Source: Algoriphagus halophilus (GTDB lineage: Bacteria > Bacteroidota > Bacteroidia > Cytophagales > Cyclobacteriaceae). Taken from it: a stretch of DNA of 64,000 nt. A model generated the notes under the pieces. The model ran no database searches. It was not told where the DNA came from and saw only the letters and a program-made list of their open reading frames with translations. Of this stretch, positions 36,713 to 44,712 are shown one piece after another. The position numbers were made by a program, and so were the translations under genes. The DNA lies in contig NZ_FSRC01000002.1 in assembly GCF_900129785.1 (NCBI RefSeq), positions 310,001 to 374,000 of the forward strand. The letters run 5' to 3'. Positions within the stretch are counted from its first letter, which is position 1, and each line of letters opens with the position of its first letter.

Positions 36713-36724
36713 CACGAATTCGTG
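36713..36724. promoter_or_regulatory. 12-bp palindrome upstream of the small membrane protein gene
   Basis: CACGAATTCGTG is a perfect palindrome ending 18 nt before the TATATTTG -7 box at 36743-36750, where the -33 element would fall. It is a plausible operator; no cognate regulator is known. Confidence 0.4.
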
Positions 36725-36742
36725 TGATTTTCAAATAATACC

Positions 36743-36750
36743 TATATTTG
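36743..36750 (+). promoter_or_regulatory. Promoter -7 box of the small membrane protein gene
   Basis: TATATTTG matches TAnnTTTG and ends 6 nt before the ATG at 36757. Confidence 0.55.
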
Positions 36751-36756
36751 CGCCGC

Positions 36757-37116
36757 ATGAAAGGTAATAATCCAAATAGCAAGATTTTTCAACAGCGCAT
36801 CACAATGATGCTGGCTTTGCTATTGTGTTTATTTATCTCGAGTGTAGAATACCTTCCTGAGACGACCCAAGCTATTTACGAAGAACAGCAACAGGAGAAT
36901 TCATCAGATCAGGATCAACACCAAACTTTTTTAAATGTTGCAGTTGATGCGGTAGTACCATTTGTGGTACATGTTTCCCACACTGTAATGTACCTTATTT
37001 ACCAAATAGAGCAAGAAAATACGCCTGGCTATCATGTTGAAACCAATGTATTCTCGCATCCCAATCAACTGGTAGAAATTCTATTTGAGCGGATTATCTC
37101 TACCAAAGGACCCTGA
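36757..37116 (+). CDS. Uncharacterised small membrane protein (119 aa)
   Basis: No family recognised. It has a basic N-terminus, a hydrophobic segment (MMLALLLCLFISSVEYL, about 17-33), a Gln/Glu-rich linker (EEQQQENSSDQDQHQ) and a second hydrophobic stretch (AVVPFVVHVSHTVMYLIYQI, about 66-85). I start it at the ATG at 36757 because the TTG three codons earlier is part of the TATATTTG promoter box. It lies between udk and secDF, 94 bp before the latter. Confidence 0.7.
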   Translation: MKGNNPNSKIFQQRITMMLALLLCLFISSVEYLPETTQAIYEEQQQENSSDQDQHQTFLNVAVDAVVPFVVHVSHTVMYLIYQIEQENTPGYHVETNVFSHPNQLVEILFERIISTKGP

Positions 37117-37146
37117 ATCTTCTTCTGAGTTCCCTATCACCCACGC

Positions 37147-37163
37147 TTCCTATCGAATAGGAA
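37147..37163. repeat. Short inverted repeat upstream of secDF
   Basis: TTCCTAT and ATAGGAA with a 3-nt centre, flanked by partly complementary GC/AGC. It could be a small operator or a weak hairpin between the upstream gene and secDF; there is no T run, so a terminator is unlikely. Confidence 0.35.
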
Positions 37164-37210
37164 AGCAATTCATCTGTATTTACAATTCAATTAATTAATA
37201 TCTAATCCTT

Positions 37211-40180
37211 ATGCAAAATAAAGGTGTCATTGTGTTTTTGACAGCGATTATTACAGCACTTTGTCTGTATTATCTGTCATTCACATTTGTATCAAATGGC
37301 GTACAGCAAAAAGCAGAAGCTTATGCTACCGACGCATCCGGCAATGTTGATTTTGCCTTGAGAAGAGCTTATCTCGATTCAGTTTGGAGAGAGCCAGTTT
37401 ATAATTTCCTAGGTGCTGACTATACGTATCAGGAAGTAAAAGAAACCGAACTTGGATTAGGTCTAGACCTTCAAGGCGGTATGCATGTTACCTTGGCGGT
37501 TTCTCCAGTTGAGATCGTGAAGGGAATTGCAGGAAATCCAAAAGATGTGGCATTCAACAAATCAGTAGATGATGCCAAGGAAATTGCAAAAACTTCTGAT
37601 GACAAATTTGTAGACTTGTTTTATGCTGAATGGCAGAAAAATAGTCCAGACAAAAACCTTAGCTCCATTTTCGCAACTGCTGCCAACAGAGGAAAAATCT
37701 CTTTGGAAACTTCAGATTCTGAAATTCTGGATATCATCGATACTGAAATCGAAAATGCAATTGAACGTTCTTTCAACATCCTAAGAACTCGTATTGACAG
37801 ATTCGGTACTTCTCAGCCAAATATTCAAAGAATTCAGGGTTCTGGAAGAATCCAGATTGAACTTCCTGGTGTAGACAACCAAGAGCGTGTAAGAAACTTA
37901 CTACAAGGAGTTGCTAAACTTCAATTCTGGGAAGTTGCAGAAGTAAACGAATTTGGTTCTTCTTTAGAAGCAATCAACACTGCTTATGTTGCTGATCAAA
38001 AATCTACTTCTTCTACAGTAGAAACTGAAGAAGAATCTACTGAGCCACTTTCTGAAGAAGACTCTTTGAGAAAGGCTTTGGAAGAGCAATTGAGTCAAAT
38101 TGACCCCATGAATCCAGACGCGGGTACCTCTCCTATTTTCAGCTTGTTGAAAGCGAATTACGGTTTGGTATATGATGTAAAAGATACTGTTACCATCAAC
38201 AGAATCCTAAAAAGAGATGAGTACAAAGCAATGCTTCCAAGAGACATCAAGTTGCTTTGGGCTGTAAAGCCTCAAGTGTTAGAAGATGGTACAGAAGCCT
38301 TGGAACTTTACGGAATCAAAATTCCAAAAGGATCTGATCAAGCTCCTTTGGAAGGTGATGTGGTTACAGACGCAAGACAAGTATTGGATCAAACTTCCAG
38401 GCCTGCTGTATCCATGCAAATGAATGCTGAAGGTGCTAGAAAGTGGAGAAAATTAACTGCTGAGAATATCGGTAAAAGAATCGCTGTAGTATTGGATGAC
38501 TATGTGTACACTGCTCCCGTAGTAAATGGTGAAATCCCAACAGGTCAGTCTGAAATCTCTGGTAATTTCACATTATTAGAAGCTCAGGATTTAGCAAACA
38601 TCCTTAAGTCAGGTTCTCTACCTGCACCAACACAAATTGTTGAAGAAAGTATTATCGGTCCAACTTTGGGTAAAGAAGCCTTGAATCAAGGTTTGATCTC
38701 CATGGTAGCTGGTTTGGCGATCGTAGTACTATTTATGGTTGCTTATTATGCTAAAGGTGGTTTGATCGCTATCTCTGCATTGGTTTTCAACATCTTCTTC
38801 ATTTTAGGAATCCTAGCACAGCTTCAAACTTCATTGACCTTGCCAGGTATTGCCGGTATTGTGTTGACGATCGGTATGTCCATTGATGCCAACGTACTGA
38901 TATTTGAACGTATCAAAGAAGAACTCCGAAATGGGGTTGGTCTGATTGCCGCGATTAATGCTGGTTACAACAAGGCATTCTCTGCGATTCTTGACTCCAA
39001 CGTGACTACCTTCTTGACTGGTGCAATCCTATACGCATTAGGACAAGGACCTGTAAAAGGGTTTGCAATTGTATTGATGATCGGTATTGCTTGTTCCTTC
39101 TTCTCTGCAGTATTCATCACTAGAGTAATTGTTTCTTGGATGAGCAAAAAAGGTGATAAGAGCAACATCAGTTTTGCCACTCCATTTGCTAAGAATGCAC
39201 TAAGCACCTTGAGTATAGACTTCCTTGGAAAGAGAAAAGTAGCTTATTTGATTTCTACAGGTATCATCATCGTAGGTCTTGCAATTGCTGGAATCAATGG
39301 TTTGAAATTCGGCGTGGATTTCACTGGCGGTAGATCTTACATCGTTGCATTTGCGGAACCTGTAGCAGCTTCTGATTTGAAAACTGGTCTGGATCGTGAG
39401 TTTGATGGCTCTGTAGAAGTAAAAACCTATGGTGCAACCAACGTATTGAAAGTAACAACTTCTTACCTGATCAATGAAGATGATGACGCTTCCAATGCAG
39501 AAGTAGAATCGAAAGTGAAGGAGGGAATCGCTACTGTAACTGGGCTACAATTTACAGAAGACGCGGAAGACCTTAGCACCGAAGAATTTGCGATTACAGG
39601 TTCCTCTAAAGTAGGAGCAACAGTTGCTGATGATATCAAAGCCTCTTCTGCTGAAGCAATGGTTGTTGCATTGATTGCCATCTTCCTGTACATCTTATTA
39701 AGATTCCGTAAGTGGCAATTCTCCTTGGCATCTATCATTGCCTTGATCCACGATACTTTGTTTGTAATTGCTGCCTTTGCAATTGCGAGTGCTTTGGGTG
39801 CAACTTTCGAAATCGACCAAGTATTTATTGCGGCGGTCCTTACCGTAATCGGTTACTCTATCAATGATACCGTAATCGTATTTGACCGTATCAGGGAAAA
39901 TATTGAAAACAGAGGTACACACAGATTGGTGAAAGTATTTAACGATGCGATCAACCAAACTCTAGGTAGAACTTTGATTACTTCATTTACTACTTTAATC
40001 GTGGTTCTTGTATTATTGATCTTCGGTGGAGAAGTATTGAGAGGGTTCTCATTCGCACTTCTTGTAGGTATCCTGGTAGGTACTTATTCATCTGTATTTA
40101 TCGCTACTCCTATCGTAGTGGATTTGATGAAAAGAGAAATCGATCAAGAAGAACCAAAAGAATCCAAGAAATTGGCTTAA
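37211..40180 (+). CDS. secDF: Fused protein translocase subunit SecDF
   Basis: Proton-driven accessory of the Sec translocon, here a single 989-residue fusion of SecD and SecF, as is usual in Bacteroidota. The SecD half has a first helix, a large periplasmic region (P1), and five more helices starting near residue 495; ETELGLGLDLQGGMHVTLAV is the conserved SecD start. The SecF half begins near residue 670 with FGVDFTGGRSYIV and ends in a charged tail. An acidic Glu/Ser-rich insert (about 273-293) sits in P1. A strong terminator follows. Confidence 0.97.
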   Translation: MQNKGVIVFLTAIITALCLYYLSFTFVSNGVQQKAEAYATDASGNVDFALRRAYLDSVWREPVYNFLGADYTYQEVKETELGLGLDLQGGMHVTLAVSPVEIVKGIAGNPKDVAFNKSVDDAKEIAKTSDDKFVDLFYAEWQKNSPDKNLSSIFATAANRGKISLETSDSEILDIIDTEIENAIERSFNILRTRIDRFGTSQPNIQRIQGSGRIQIELPGVDNQERVRNLLQGVAKLQFWEVAEVNEFGSSLEAINTAYVADQKSTSSTVETEEESTEPLSEEDSLRKALEEQLSQIDPMNPDAGTSPIFSLLKANYGLVYDVKDTVTINRILKRDEYKAMLPRDIKLLWAVKPQVLEDGTEALELYGIKIPKGSDQAPLEGDVVTDARQVLDQTSRPAVSMQMNAEGARKWRKLTAENIGKRIAVVLDDYVYTAPVVNGEIPTGQSEISGNFTLLEAQDLANILKSGSLPAPTQIVEESIIGPTLGKEALNQGLISMVAGLAIVVLFMVAYYAKGGLIAISALVFNIFFILGILAQLQTSLTLPGIAGIVLTIGMSIDANVLIFERIKEELRNGVGLIAAINAGYNKAFSAILDSNVTTFLTGAILYALGQGPVKGFAIVLMIGIACSFFSAVFITRVIVSWMSKKGDKSNISFATPFAKNALSTLSIDFLGKRKVAYLISTGIIIVGLAIAGINGLKFGVDFTGGRSYIVAFAEPVAASDLKTGLDREFDGSVEVKTYGATNVLKVTTSYLINEDDDASNAEVESKVKEGIATVTGLQFTEDAEDLSTEEFAITGSSKVGATVADDIKASSAEAMVVALIAIFLYILLRFRKWQFSLASIIALIHDTLFVIAAFAIASALGATFEIDQVFIAAVLTVIGYSINDTVIVFDRIRENIENRGTHRLVKVFNDAINQTLGRTLITSFTTLIVVLVLLIFGGEVLRGFSFALLVGILVGTYSSVFIATPIVVDLMKREIDQEEPKESKKLA

Positions 40181-40204
40181 GAAAATGTAGAATTCGAGAA
40201 CTGT

Positions 40205-40234
40205 AAAAGAGCGGGTGTTTCCCGCTCTTTTTTT
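40205..40234 (+). terminator. Terminator of secDF
   Basis: AAAAGAGCGGG and CCCGCTCTTTT form an 11-bp stem with a 5-nt loop, followed by more T, 24 nt after the secDF stop. Confidence 0.85.
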
Positions 40235-40374
40235 ATACCCAATAGAAAATTTGATTTATAGATATTCAAAATCCAAATATGGATTAAATGAAAAACTAAA
40301 CTCTTTAAATTATCACTTACTCATCAAAACAAGTTGATTTTTAGTCGAATAGCACTAATTCCTTCTATACACCA

Positions 40375-40407
40375 TTGCCCGGAAGGAAAAAAATATAGTA
40401 TATTTTG
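40375..40407 (+). promoter_or_regulatory. Promoter of the first CPYxC paralogue
   Basis: TTGCC at 40375 and AAAATATAGTATATTTTG at 40390-40407, with a -7-like TATATTTTG at its end. The same arrangement with the same 24-nt offset precedes the second paralogue (41017 and 41032-41049). The leader to the ATG at 40461 is about 50 nt. The rest of the 280-bp gap after secDF, beyond its terminator, shows no gene. Confidence 0.55.
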
Positions 40408-40460
40408 AATCTTATTCTTATTACGAAATTGATTTATCACTTAACGAAAAACATTTTTCT

Positions 40461-40847
40461 ATGAAAATTTCAAAAGCGGACTTTGAGTCCATGAAGGCAA
40501 AGTATGACAAAGAAGTAAAGAAAGGCAAACCCGCCAAAGACAAAAAAGGCAAAGACAAGACCAACCAAACTGATTGGATATTTTTTGATAGAGAAACTTT
40601 AGAAAAATTATTGGCAAAAGCCGATCAAAACCCAAAAGTAGGAGGTATTCAATTTTATTTTACCGAATACACCGAAGAAACAGCCAAAAAATTCTATCCG
40701 AATGAGGCTGATGAATATACCGGTCAAATGACACTAGTGATGAGAGCGGCGAATCTCAGTGAAAATCAAATCACCACGATTGAGGTAGAAGAAGGTGGAG
40801 AAGAGTATCAAAACAGAGGTACTCAATGCCCTTATGTTTGCGAGTAA
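40461..40847 (+). CDS. Uncharacterised CPYxC protein, paralogue 1 (128 aa)
   Basis: No family assigned. A lysine-rich segment (residues 16-33, KEVKKGKPAKDKKGKDK) precedes a compact domain with DRETLEKLL (43-51), GGIQFYFTEYTEETAK (61-76) and TGQMTLVMR (87-95). The last six residues, CPYVCE, carry cysteines 123 and 127, the only cysteines. No signal peptide or membrane helix is visible. An ungapped alignment with the downstream paralogue gives 92 identities in 127 positions. It has its own promoter and terminator. The position ahead of paralogous seven-helix proteins and a two-component pair suggests a signalling partner, which is inference. Confidence 0.85.
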   Translation: MKISKADFESMKAKYDKEVKKGKPAKDKKGKDKTNQTDWIFFDRETLEKLLAKADQNPKVGGIQFYFTEYTEETAKKFYPNEADEYTGQMTLVMRAANLSENQITTIEVEEGGEEYQNRGTQCPYVCE

Positions 40848-40909
40848 ATTTTATACCTTAAACAAGAACCATTACGTGTTTCTTACAAAAACATACTGAC
40901 TAACAAACC

Positions 40910-40942
40910 AGAAAAGCCAAAATAATTTTGGCTTTTCTTTTA
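40910..40942 (+). terminator. Terminator after CPYxC paralogue 1
   Basis: AGAAAAGCCAAAAT and ATTTTGGCTTTTCT form a 14-bp stem with a 1-nt centre (effectively a slightly larger loop), followed by TTTTAT, 62 nt after the stop codon. Confidence 0.75.
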
Positions 40943-41016
40943 TCTCAAACATGAAAGAATTGCTCCAATCATCTATTTAAATTAAATAATAAATCATAAA
41001 ACCTTATTCATACCTG

Positions 41017-41049
41017 TTGCCTCTACAAGGCAAAATATGGTATCTTTTG
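41017..41049 (+). promoter_or_regulatory. Promoter of the second CPYxC paralogue
   Basis: TTGCCT-5 nt-AGGCAA (41017-41033) is a 6-bp inverted repeat, followed by AAAATATGGTATCTTTTG at 41032-41049. Both blocks and their spacing match the promoter of paralogue 1, where the inverted repeat is imperfect. This 250-bp gap (40848-41098) otherwise contains only the preceding terminator. Confidence 0.55.
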
Positions 41050-41098
41050 TGACTCATTATAGAAATGAATTTTATTGTTTCAAAAAACTAATTTTTCG

Positions 41099-41503
41099 AT
41101 GAATATCTCAAATGAAGACTTCAAGTCCATGAAGGACAAGTATGACAAAGAAGTAAAAAAAGGAAAGCCTGCCAAAGACAAAAAAGGCAAAGACAAAACT
41201 GATCAAACCAGCTGGGTATTTTTGGATAGAGAGACGTTGGAAAACCTATTAGCAAAAGCGGATGAAGATCCTAAAGTAGGTGGGATTCAGTTTTACTTTA
41301 CAGAATACACGGAGGAAACCGCCAAAGAAATCTATCCTAGTAATCATGATGATTATACAGGTCAGATGACCTTGGTAATGCGCCCTGCTAATCTTAAAGA
41401 TAATCAGGTAGTAACTTTAAAGCTGGAAGGGAGTGGAGGAGATTATGTCAATGGAACTTCCCAATGCCCTTACCGCTGCGAGCCCTCACCCACTGATTCC
41501 TAG
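41099..41503 (+). CDS. Uncharacterised CPYxC protein, paralogue 2 (134 aa)
   Basis: Tandem paralogue of the gene at 40461, collinear over 127 residues with about 72 percent identity, including the lysine-rich segment, GGIQFYFTEYTEETAK and cysteines 123 and 127 in CPYRCE. It differs by a seven-residue extension (PSPTDS at the end) and a Gly-rich stretch before the cysteines. The ATG at 41099 aligns with the start of paralogue 1; an in-frame TTG eight codons earlier is unlikely to be used. The first seven-helix gene starts 2 nt after its stop, so the two are probably translated together, a strong sign of shared function. Confidence 0.85.
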   Translation: MNISNEDFKSMKDKYDKEVKKGKPAKDKKGKDKTDQTSWVFLDRETLENLLAKADEDPKVGGIQFYFTEYTEETAKEIYPSNHDDYTGQMTLVMRPANLKDNQVVTLKLEGSGGDYVNGTSQCPYRCEPSPTDS

Positions 41504-41505
41504 CG

Positions 41506-42264
41506 ATGCCTAGCCCTTTTTGGACTGCTTTTGGAGACTGGTATTTATTTGCTATCGATGCCTTGTTATTGATAGGTACATTCTATTTTCTTAAGCTAAA
41601 GAAAGAGGAAAAAGCCAATAGTTATTATTGGCTTCCTTTTTTTATTCTTGCTTTTACGGTTTTTTATGAAAACCTGGGGGCTTACACGAATTTTAACTTT
41701 GAGTTCAAAAAATCAGTCAATGCACTTTTAGGGAACACGGAATTCCCAAAGTATAATCTATGGTTATATAATATTACCAATAAGCAGATATCGACCATTT
41801 TGTACCTATTTTTAATAAAAAACTGGCTGGAACCTACCAAAAAAAAATACATCAATTGGATGTTGATTGTTTTTGTGATCGTCTCTCTAGTTTTACAAAT
41901 CACTGGGATTGAACCTCTTTACTTGAATCAACCCATCATTTTTTCCATGGGTGCCAATATGATCTTAATAGGAAGCGGGCTTTATTTTGTAGCCTTGATT
42001 ACCAATCAATATTACTTGAATTCCAACCCCTTAAAACTTCTTTCCTTTTGGCAAATGACTTTTCTCCTATTTACCTACTCCCTGACCTACATTAATTCGA
42101 TGACGGTTATTTATCTTTATGAAATAAACTCCCAACTCGGAATTGGAATTGTCCAAATAGATCGAGTTTTGGGTATTTTAAATAAAGTGATTTTGGTGTT
42201 GATTATCGCTTCACCTCTATTAAAAAAGGTCTTTGTGAAAGAACCTATTTTTAGAGCCGCTTAA
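41506..42264 (+). CDS. Seven-helix membrane protein, paralogue A (252 aa)
   Basis: No family name assigned. About seven hydrophobic helices: roughly 13-31, 42-58, 92-108, 117-135, 146-165, 180-203 and 218-238. Segments shared with the next two genes: YENLGAYTN after helix 2, FKKSVNALLG, NWLEPTKKK, LQITGIEPLYLNQPII between helices 4 and 5, and SFWQMTFLLFTYSLTY in helix 6. No enzymatic motif, signal peptide or kinase domain is present. It is coupled to CPYxC paralogue 2 upstream. The topology resembles membrane sensor modules that are usually fused to kinases. Confidence 0.85.
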   Translation: MPSPFWTAFGDWYLFAIDALLLIGTFYFLKLKKEEKANSYYWLPFFILAFTVFYENLGAYTNFNFEFKKSVNALLGNTEFPKYNLWLYNITNKQISTILYLFLIKNWLEPTKKKYINWMLIVFVIVSLVLQITGIEPLYLNQPIIFSMGANMILIGSGLYFVALITNQYYLNSNPLKLLSFWQMTFLLFTYSLTYINSMTVIYLYEINSQLGIGIVQIDRVLGILNKVILVLIIASPLLKKVFVKEPIFRAA

Positions 42265-42324
42265 GTGCTTTATAAATTTTGTCACTCTTATATTTTAGCA
42301 AAAAAATAAACCAAATCACTTTTA

Positions 42325-43104
42325 ATGGACAGTAAACTGATTGAAGCCTTATTTACAGCATATCCATTAGATACCATTCCTATGGATGTACTGATGGTTA
42401 TTGGATTTGTTTGTTTTCTTAAATTACCTAAGGAAAAAAGAGGGAACATTCATTTTTACCTTCCTTTTATCATCTTGAGCTTTACTTTTTTGTATGAAAA
42501 TTTCGGAAGCTACACTAACTATAATTATGAATTTAAAAAATCTGTCAATGAATATTTAGGGAACTATAAATACCCAAGGTTTAATCTTTGGTTATTCAAT
42601 GTGGCCAAAAGACAAATCGGCACTATCCTTTATTTATTATTAATCAAATCATGGCTGGAGCCATCCAAAAAGAAATACATCAATTGGATGATCATCCTGT
42701 TTATAGTCGTTACCATGACTTTACAATTATCAGGAATTGAACCACTTTACCTGAACCAACCTATCATTTTTGCAATGGGTGCCAACTTAATTTTAATTGG
42801 AAGTGCTATGTATTTCACTGGCATGATTACCCACCCTCAATATTTGGACAAAAATCCATTACGATTGATTTCTTTTTGGCAAATGACCTTTGTCATGTTT
42901 ACATTTACCTTGACTTACGTCAGTTCAGTGGCCTTGTTATACCTCTATGAGGTGAACCCTGTATTAGGTGAGGCTATCCAAAAAATAGATATCATTATGA
43001 AGATCATCAATCTTGGAATTCTTACCTTGACAATTGCCTCTCCTTTTCTTCCAAGGGTTTTTGAGGAAGAACCATTCTATATATCTCACGAAACTTCAGC
43101 TTAA
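42325..43104 (+). CDS. Seven-helix membrane protein, paralogue B (259 aa)
   Basis: Second copy in the tandem array, collinear with its neighbours and carrying the same signatures (YENFGSYTNYNYEFKKSVN, SGIEPLYLNQPII, SFWQMTF). It is the most diverged of the three: LGNYKYPRF replaces LGNTExPxY and the N-terminus (MDSKLIEALFTAYPLDTI) is longer by a few residues. It starts 60 bp after paralogue A, which may allow a shared transcript. Function unknown; a membrane receptor or transport role is possible. Confidence 0.85.
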   Translation: MDSKLIEALFTAYPLDTIPMDVLMVIGFVCFLKLPKEKRGNIHFYLPFIILSFTFLYENFGSYTNYNYEFKKSVNEYLGNYKYPRFNLWLFNVAKRQIGTILYLLLIKSWLEPSKKKYINWMIILFIVVTMTLQLSGIEPLYLNQPIIFAMGANLILIGSAMYFTGMITHPQYLDKNPLRLISFWQMTFVMFTFTLTYVSSVALLYLYEVNPVLGEAIQKIDIIMKIINLGILTLTIASPFLPRVFEEEPFYISHETSA

Positions 43105-43197
43105 CTTTGCTATTTTTCATTTCTTATTTAAAATTAGCTTTTTGCCAGTTTTAAAAACTTAAAATGTATTTGAGCAGAGAGTCTATTTTTTTCTATT

Positions 43198-43956
43198 ATG
43201 GATAGAAGCATTATTGAGCAATTTGGGAGTTGGTATCTAATTATAATTGATAGCTTTTTGATAATTGGAAGCCTAATATTCTTCCGTCTACCTAACTCAC
43301 GTAAAACCAAAATTTTCTATTGGCTCCCCTATGTCATCTTAGCTTTTACTGTTTTTTATGAAAACTTAGGCGCTTACACTAATTACAATTTAGACTTTAA
43401 AAAATCTGTAAATGCTTTATTGGGAAATACTGAAAATCCCAATTATAATCTTTGGGTATTTAATATTTGTTTTCAGCAAATCACTACGATTCTTTACCTA
43501 CTATTAATTAGAAATTGGCTAGAGCCCACCAAGAAAAAAATCATCACCTGGATGCTCTTGTTTTTTGTAATCACCGCTTTCGTTTTACAGATTACTGGAA
43601 TAGAACCCCTGTATTTAGATCAACCCATCATTTCTGCCATGGGTGCCAATATGATATTGATAGGAAGTGGCTTATATTTTATGGGATTAATTACCAACCA
43701 GTACTATTTAGAAACCGAGCCACTCCGATTAATTTCTTTTTGGCAAATGACCTTTTTGCTTTTTACTTACTCATTGACATATATTAGCTCTGTTGCTTAC
43801 CTATATCTTTATGAATTCAACCCAGACTTGGGTCAAAGTATTTCTCAAATTGATATGTATATGGGTATCATCAACATTGGCATATTGATCTTAATTATCG
43901 CATCCCCTTTATTACCAAATGTTTTTTTAAGAGAACCATTATATGAACCCAACTGA
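43198..43956 (+). CDS. Seven-helix membrane protein, paralogue C (252 aa)
   Basis: Third copy, the same length as paralogue A and alignable to it without gaps through most of its sequence (YENLGAYTNYN, FKKSVNALLGNTE, NWLEPTKKK, ITGIEPLYLDQPII, SFWQMTFLLFTYSLTY). Its last codons overlap the first 14 bp of the histidine kinase gene, so this paralogue is the one most tightly tied to the kinase and is the best candidate for its membrane partner. Confidence 0.86.
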   Translation: MDRSIIEQFGSWYLIIIDSFLIIGSLIFFRLPNSRKTKIFYWLPYVILAFTVFYENLGAYTNYNLDFKKSVNALLGNTENPNYNLWVFNICFQQITTILYLLLIRNWLEPTKKKIITWMLLFFVITAFVLQITGIEPLYLDQPIISAMGANMILIGSGLYFMGLITNQYYLETEPLRLISFWQMTFLLFTYSLTYISSVAYLYLYEFNPDLGQSISQIDMYMGIINIGILILIIASPLLPNVFLREPLYEPN

Positions 43957-44698
43957 AGATCAAATTTACGTCATCATTTTTAGCACTCTTTTTCTAGGAG
44001 GCCTGATGTCCACTTTCGTAGTTGCCATGGTCTTTATCCATAGACAAAGACAAGCACAAAACAAACAAAAGCTTGATCAGATCAAGTCTGAACATGAAAA
44101 AACCTTGCTAAACATAGAGAATGAAATTCAGCAGGACACTCTTACTCATGTAGGAAGAGAACTACACGACAATATTGGCCAGTTACTTTCCTTAGCTAAA
44201 CTTTATTTAGGTTCTTCCAAGCCAGAAAAACAACAAGAAGGGAAAGAAACCATCAACCAAGTAATCTCTGAAGTAAGGGCTTTGTCTAAAAATTTAAACT
44301 TGGACTGGGTGGAATCTCTGACAATTGAAGAATTTATAGGTCAACAATTACAAAAGATAGAGTCCACAGGTTTTTGCAAAACTTCCTTTCAACATTCCAT
44401 AGAACTTGGGGAATTACCTAAAGATCAAAAATTGGTATTGATTCGGGTAATCCAGGAAGTATTAAACAACGCGATGAAGCATGCATCACCAGAGGAAATC
44501 AAGGTAAAAATTTGGAAAGATGGTGCAACTAGAACCATCCAAATAAAAGACAATGGTAAAGGATTCGATACTTCCATAGAGTCTTCTGGAAGTGGCATGT
44601 ATAATTTAAAAAAGAGAATGGAAACCATTGGAGGAGATTTTTCTATTACCTCCAGTATAGGAAATGGAACACTTATCCATTTATTGTTGCCTAATTAA
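43943..44698 (+). CDS. Sensor-less histidine kinase (HisKA_3 type)
   Basis: A 251-residue NarX/DesK-type kinase. One transmembrane helix (about 9-32) leads into a coiled coil (about 34-68), the dimerisation/phosphoacceptor domain with H75 in GRELHDNIGQ, and a HATPase_c domain: N-box EVLNNAMKH (about 172-180), G1 DNGKGF (203-208), G2 GSGMYNLKKR (216-225). There is no extracellular, PAS or GAF input domain, so sensing must come from elsewhere; the overlapping seven-helix gene is the obvious source. Partner of the response regulator 65 bp downstream. Confidence 0.92.
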   Translation: MNPTEDQIYVIIFSTLFLGGLMSTFVVAMVFIHRQRQAQNKQKLDQIKSEHEKTLLNIENEIQQDTLTHVGRELHDNIGQLLSLAKLYLGSSKPEKQQEGKETINQVISEVRALSKNLNLDWVESLTIEEFIGQQLQKIESTGFCKTSFQHSIELGELPKDQKLVLIRVIQEVLNNAMKHASPEEIKVKIWKDGATRTIQIKDNGKGFDTSIESSGSGMYNLKKRMETIGGDFSITSSIGNGTLIHLLLPN

Positions 44699-44712
44699 TA
44701 TCCATGAAGTAA

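Noticed and set aside
40461..41503. The CPYxC pair as a toxin-antitoxin system
   Set aside because: The two proteins are paralogues of each other rather than two different partners, and they have separate promoters with a terminator between.
40461..41503. The CPYxC proteins as ribosomal peptide (RiPP) precursors
   Set aside because: The body looks like a folded domain conserved over 100 residues, and no modifying enzyme such as a radical SAM, LanM or YcaO protein is nearby. The short cysteine tail alone is not enough.
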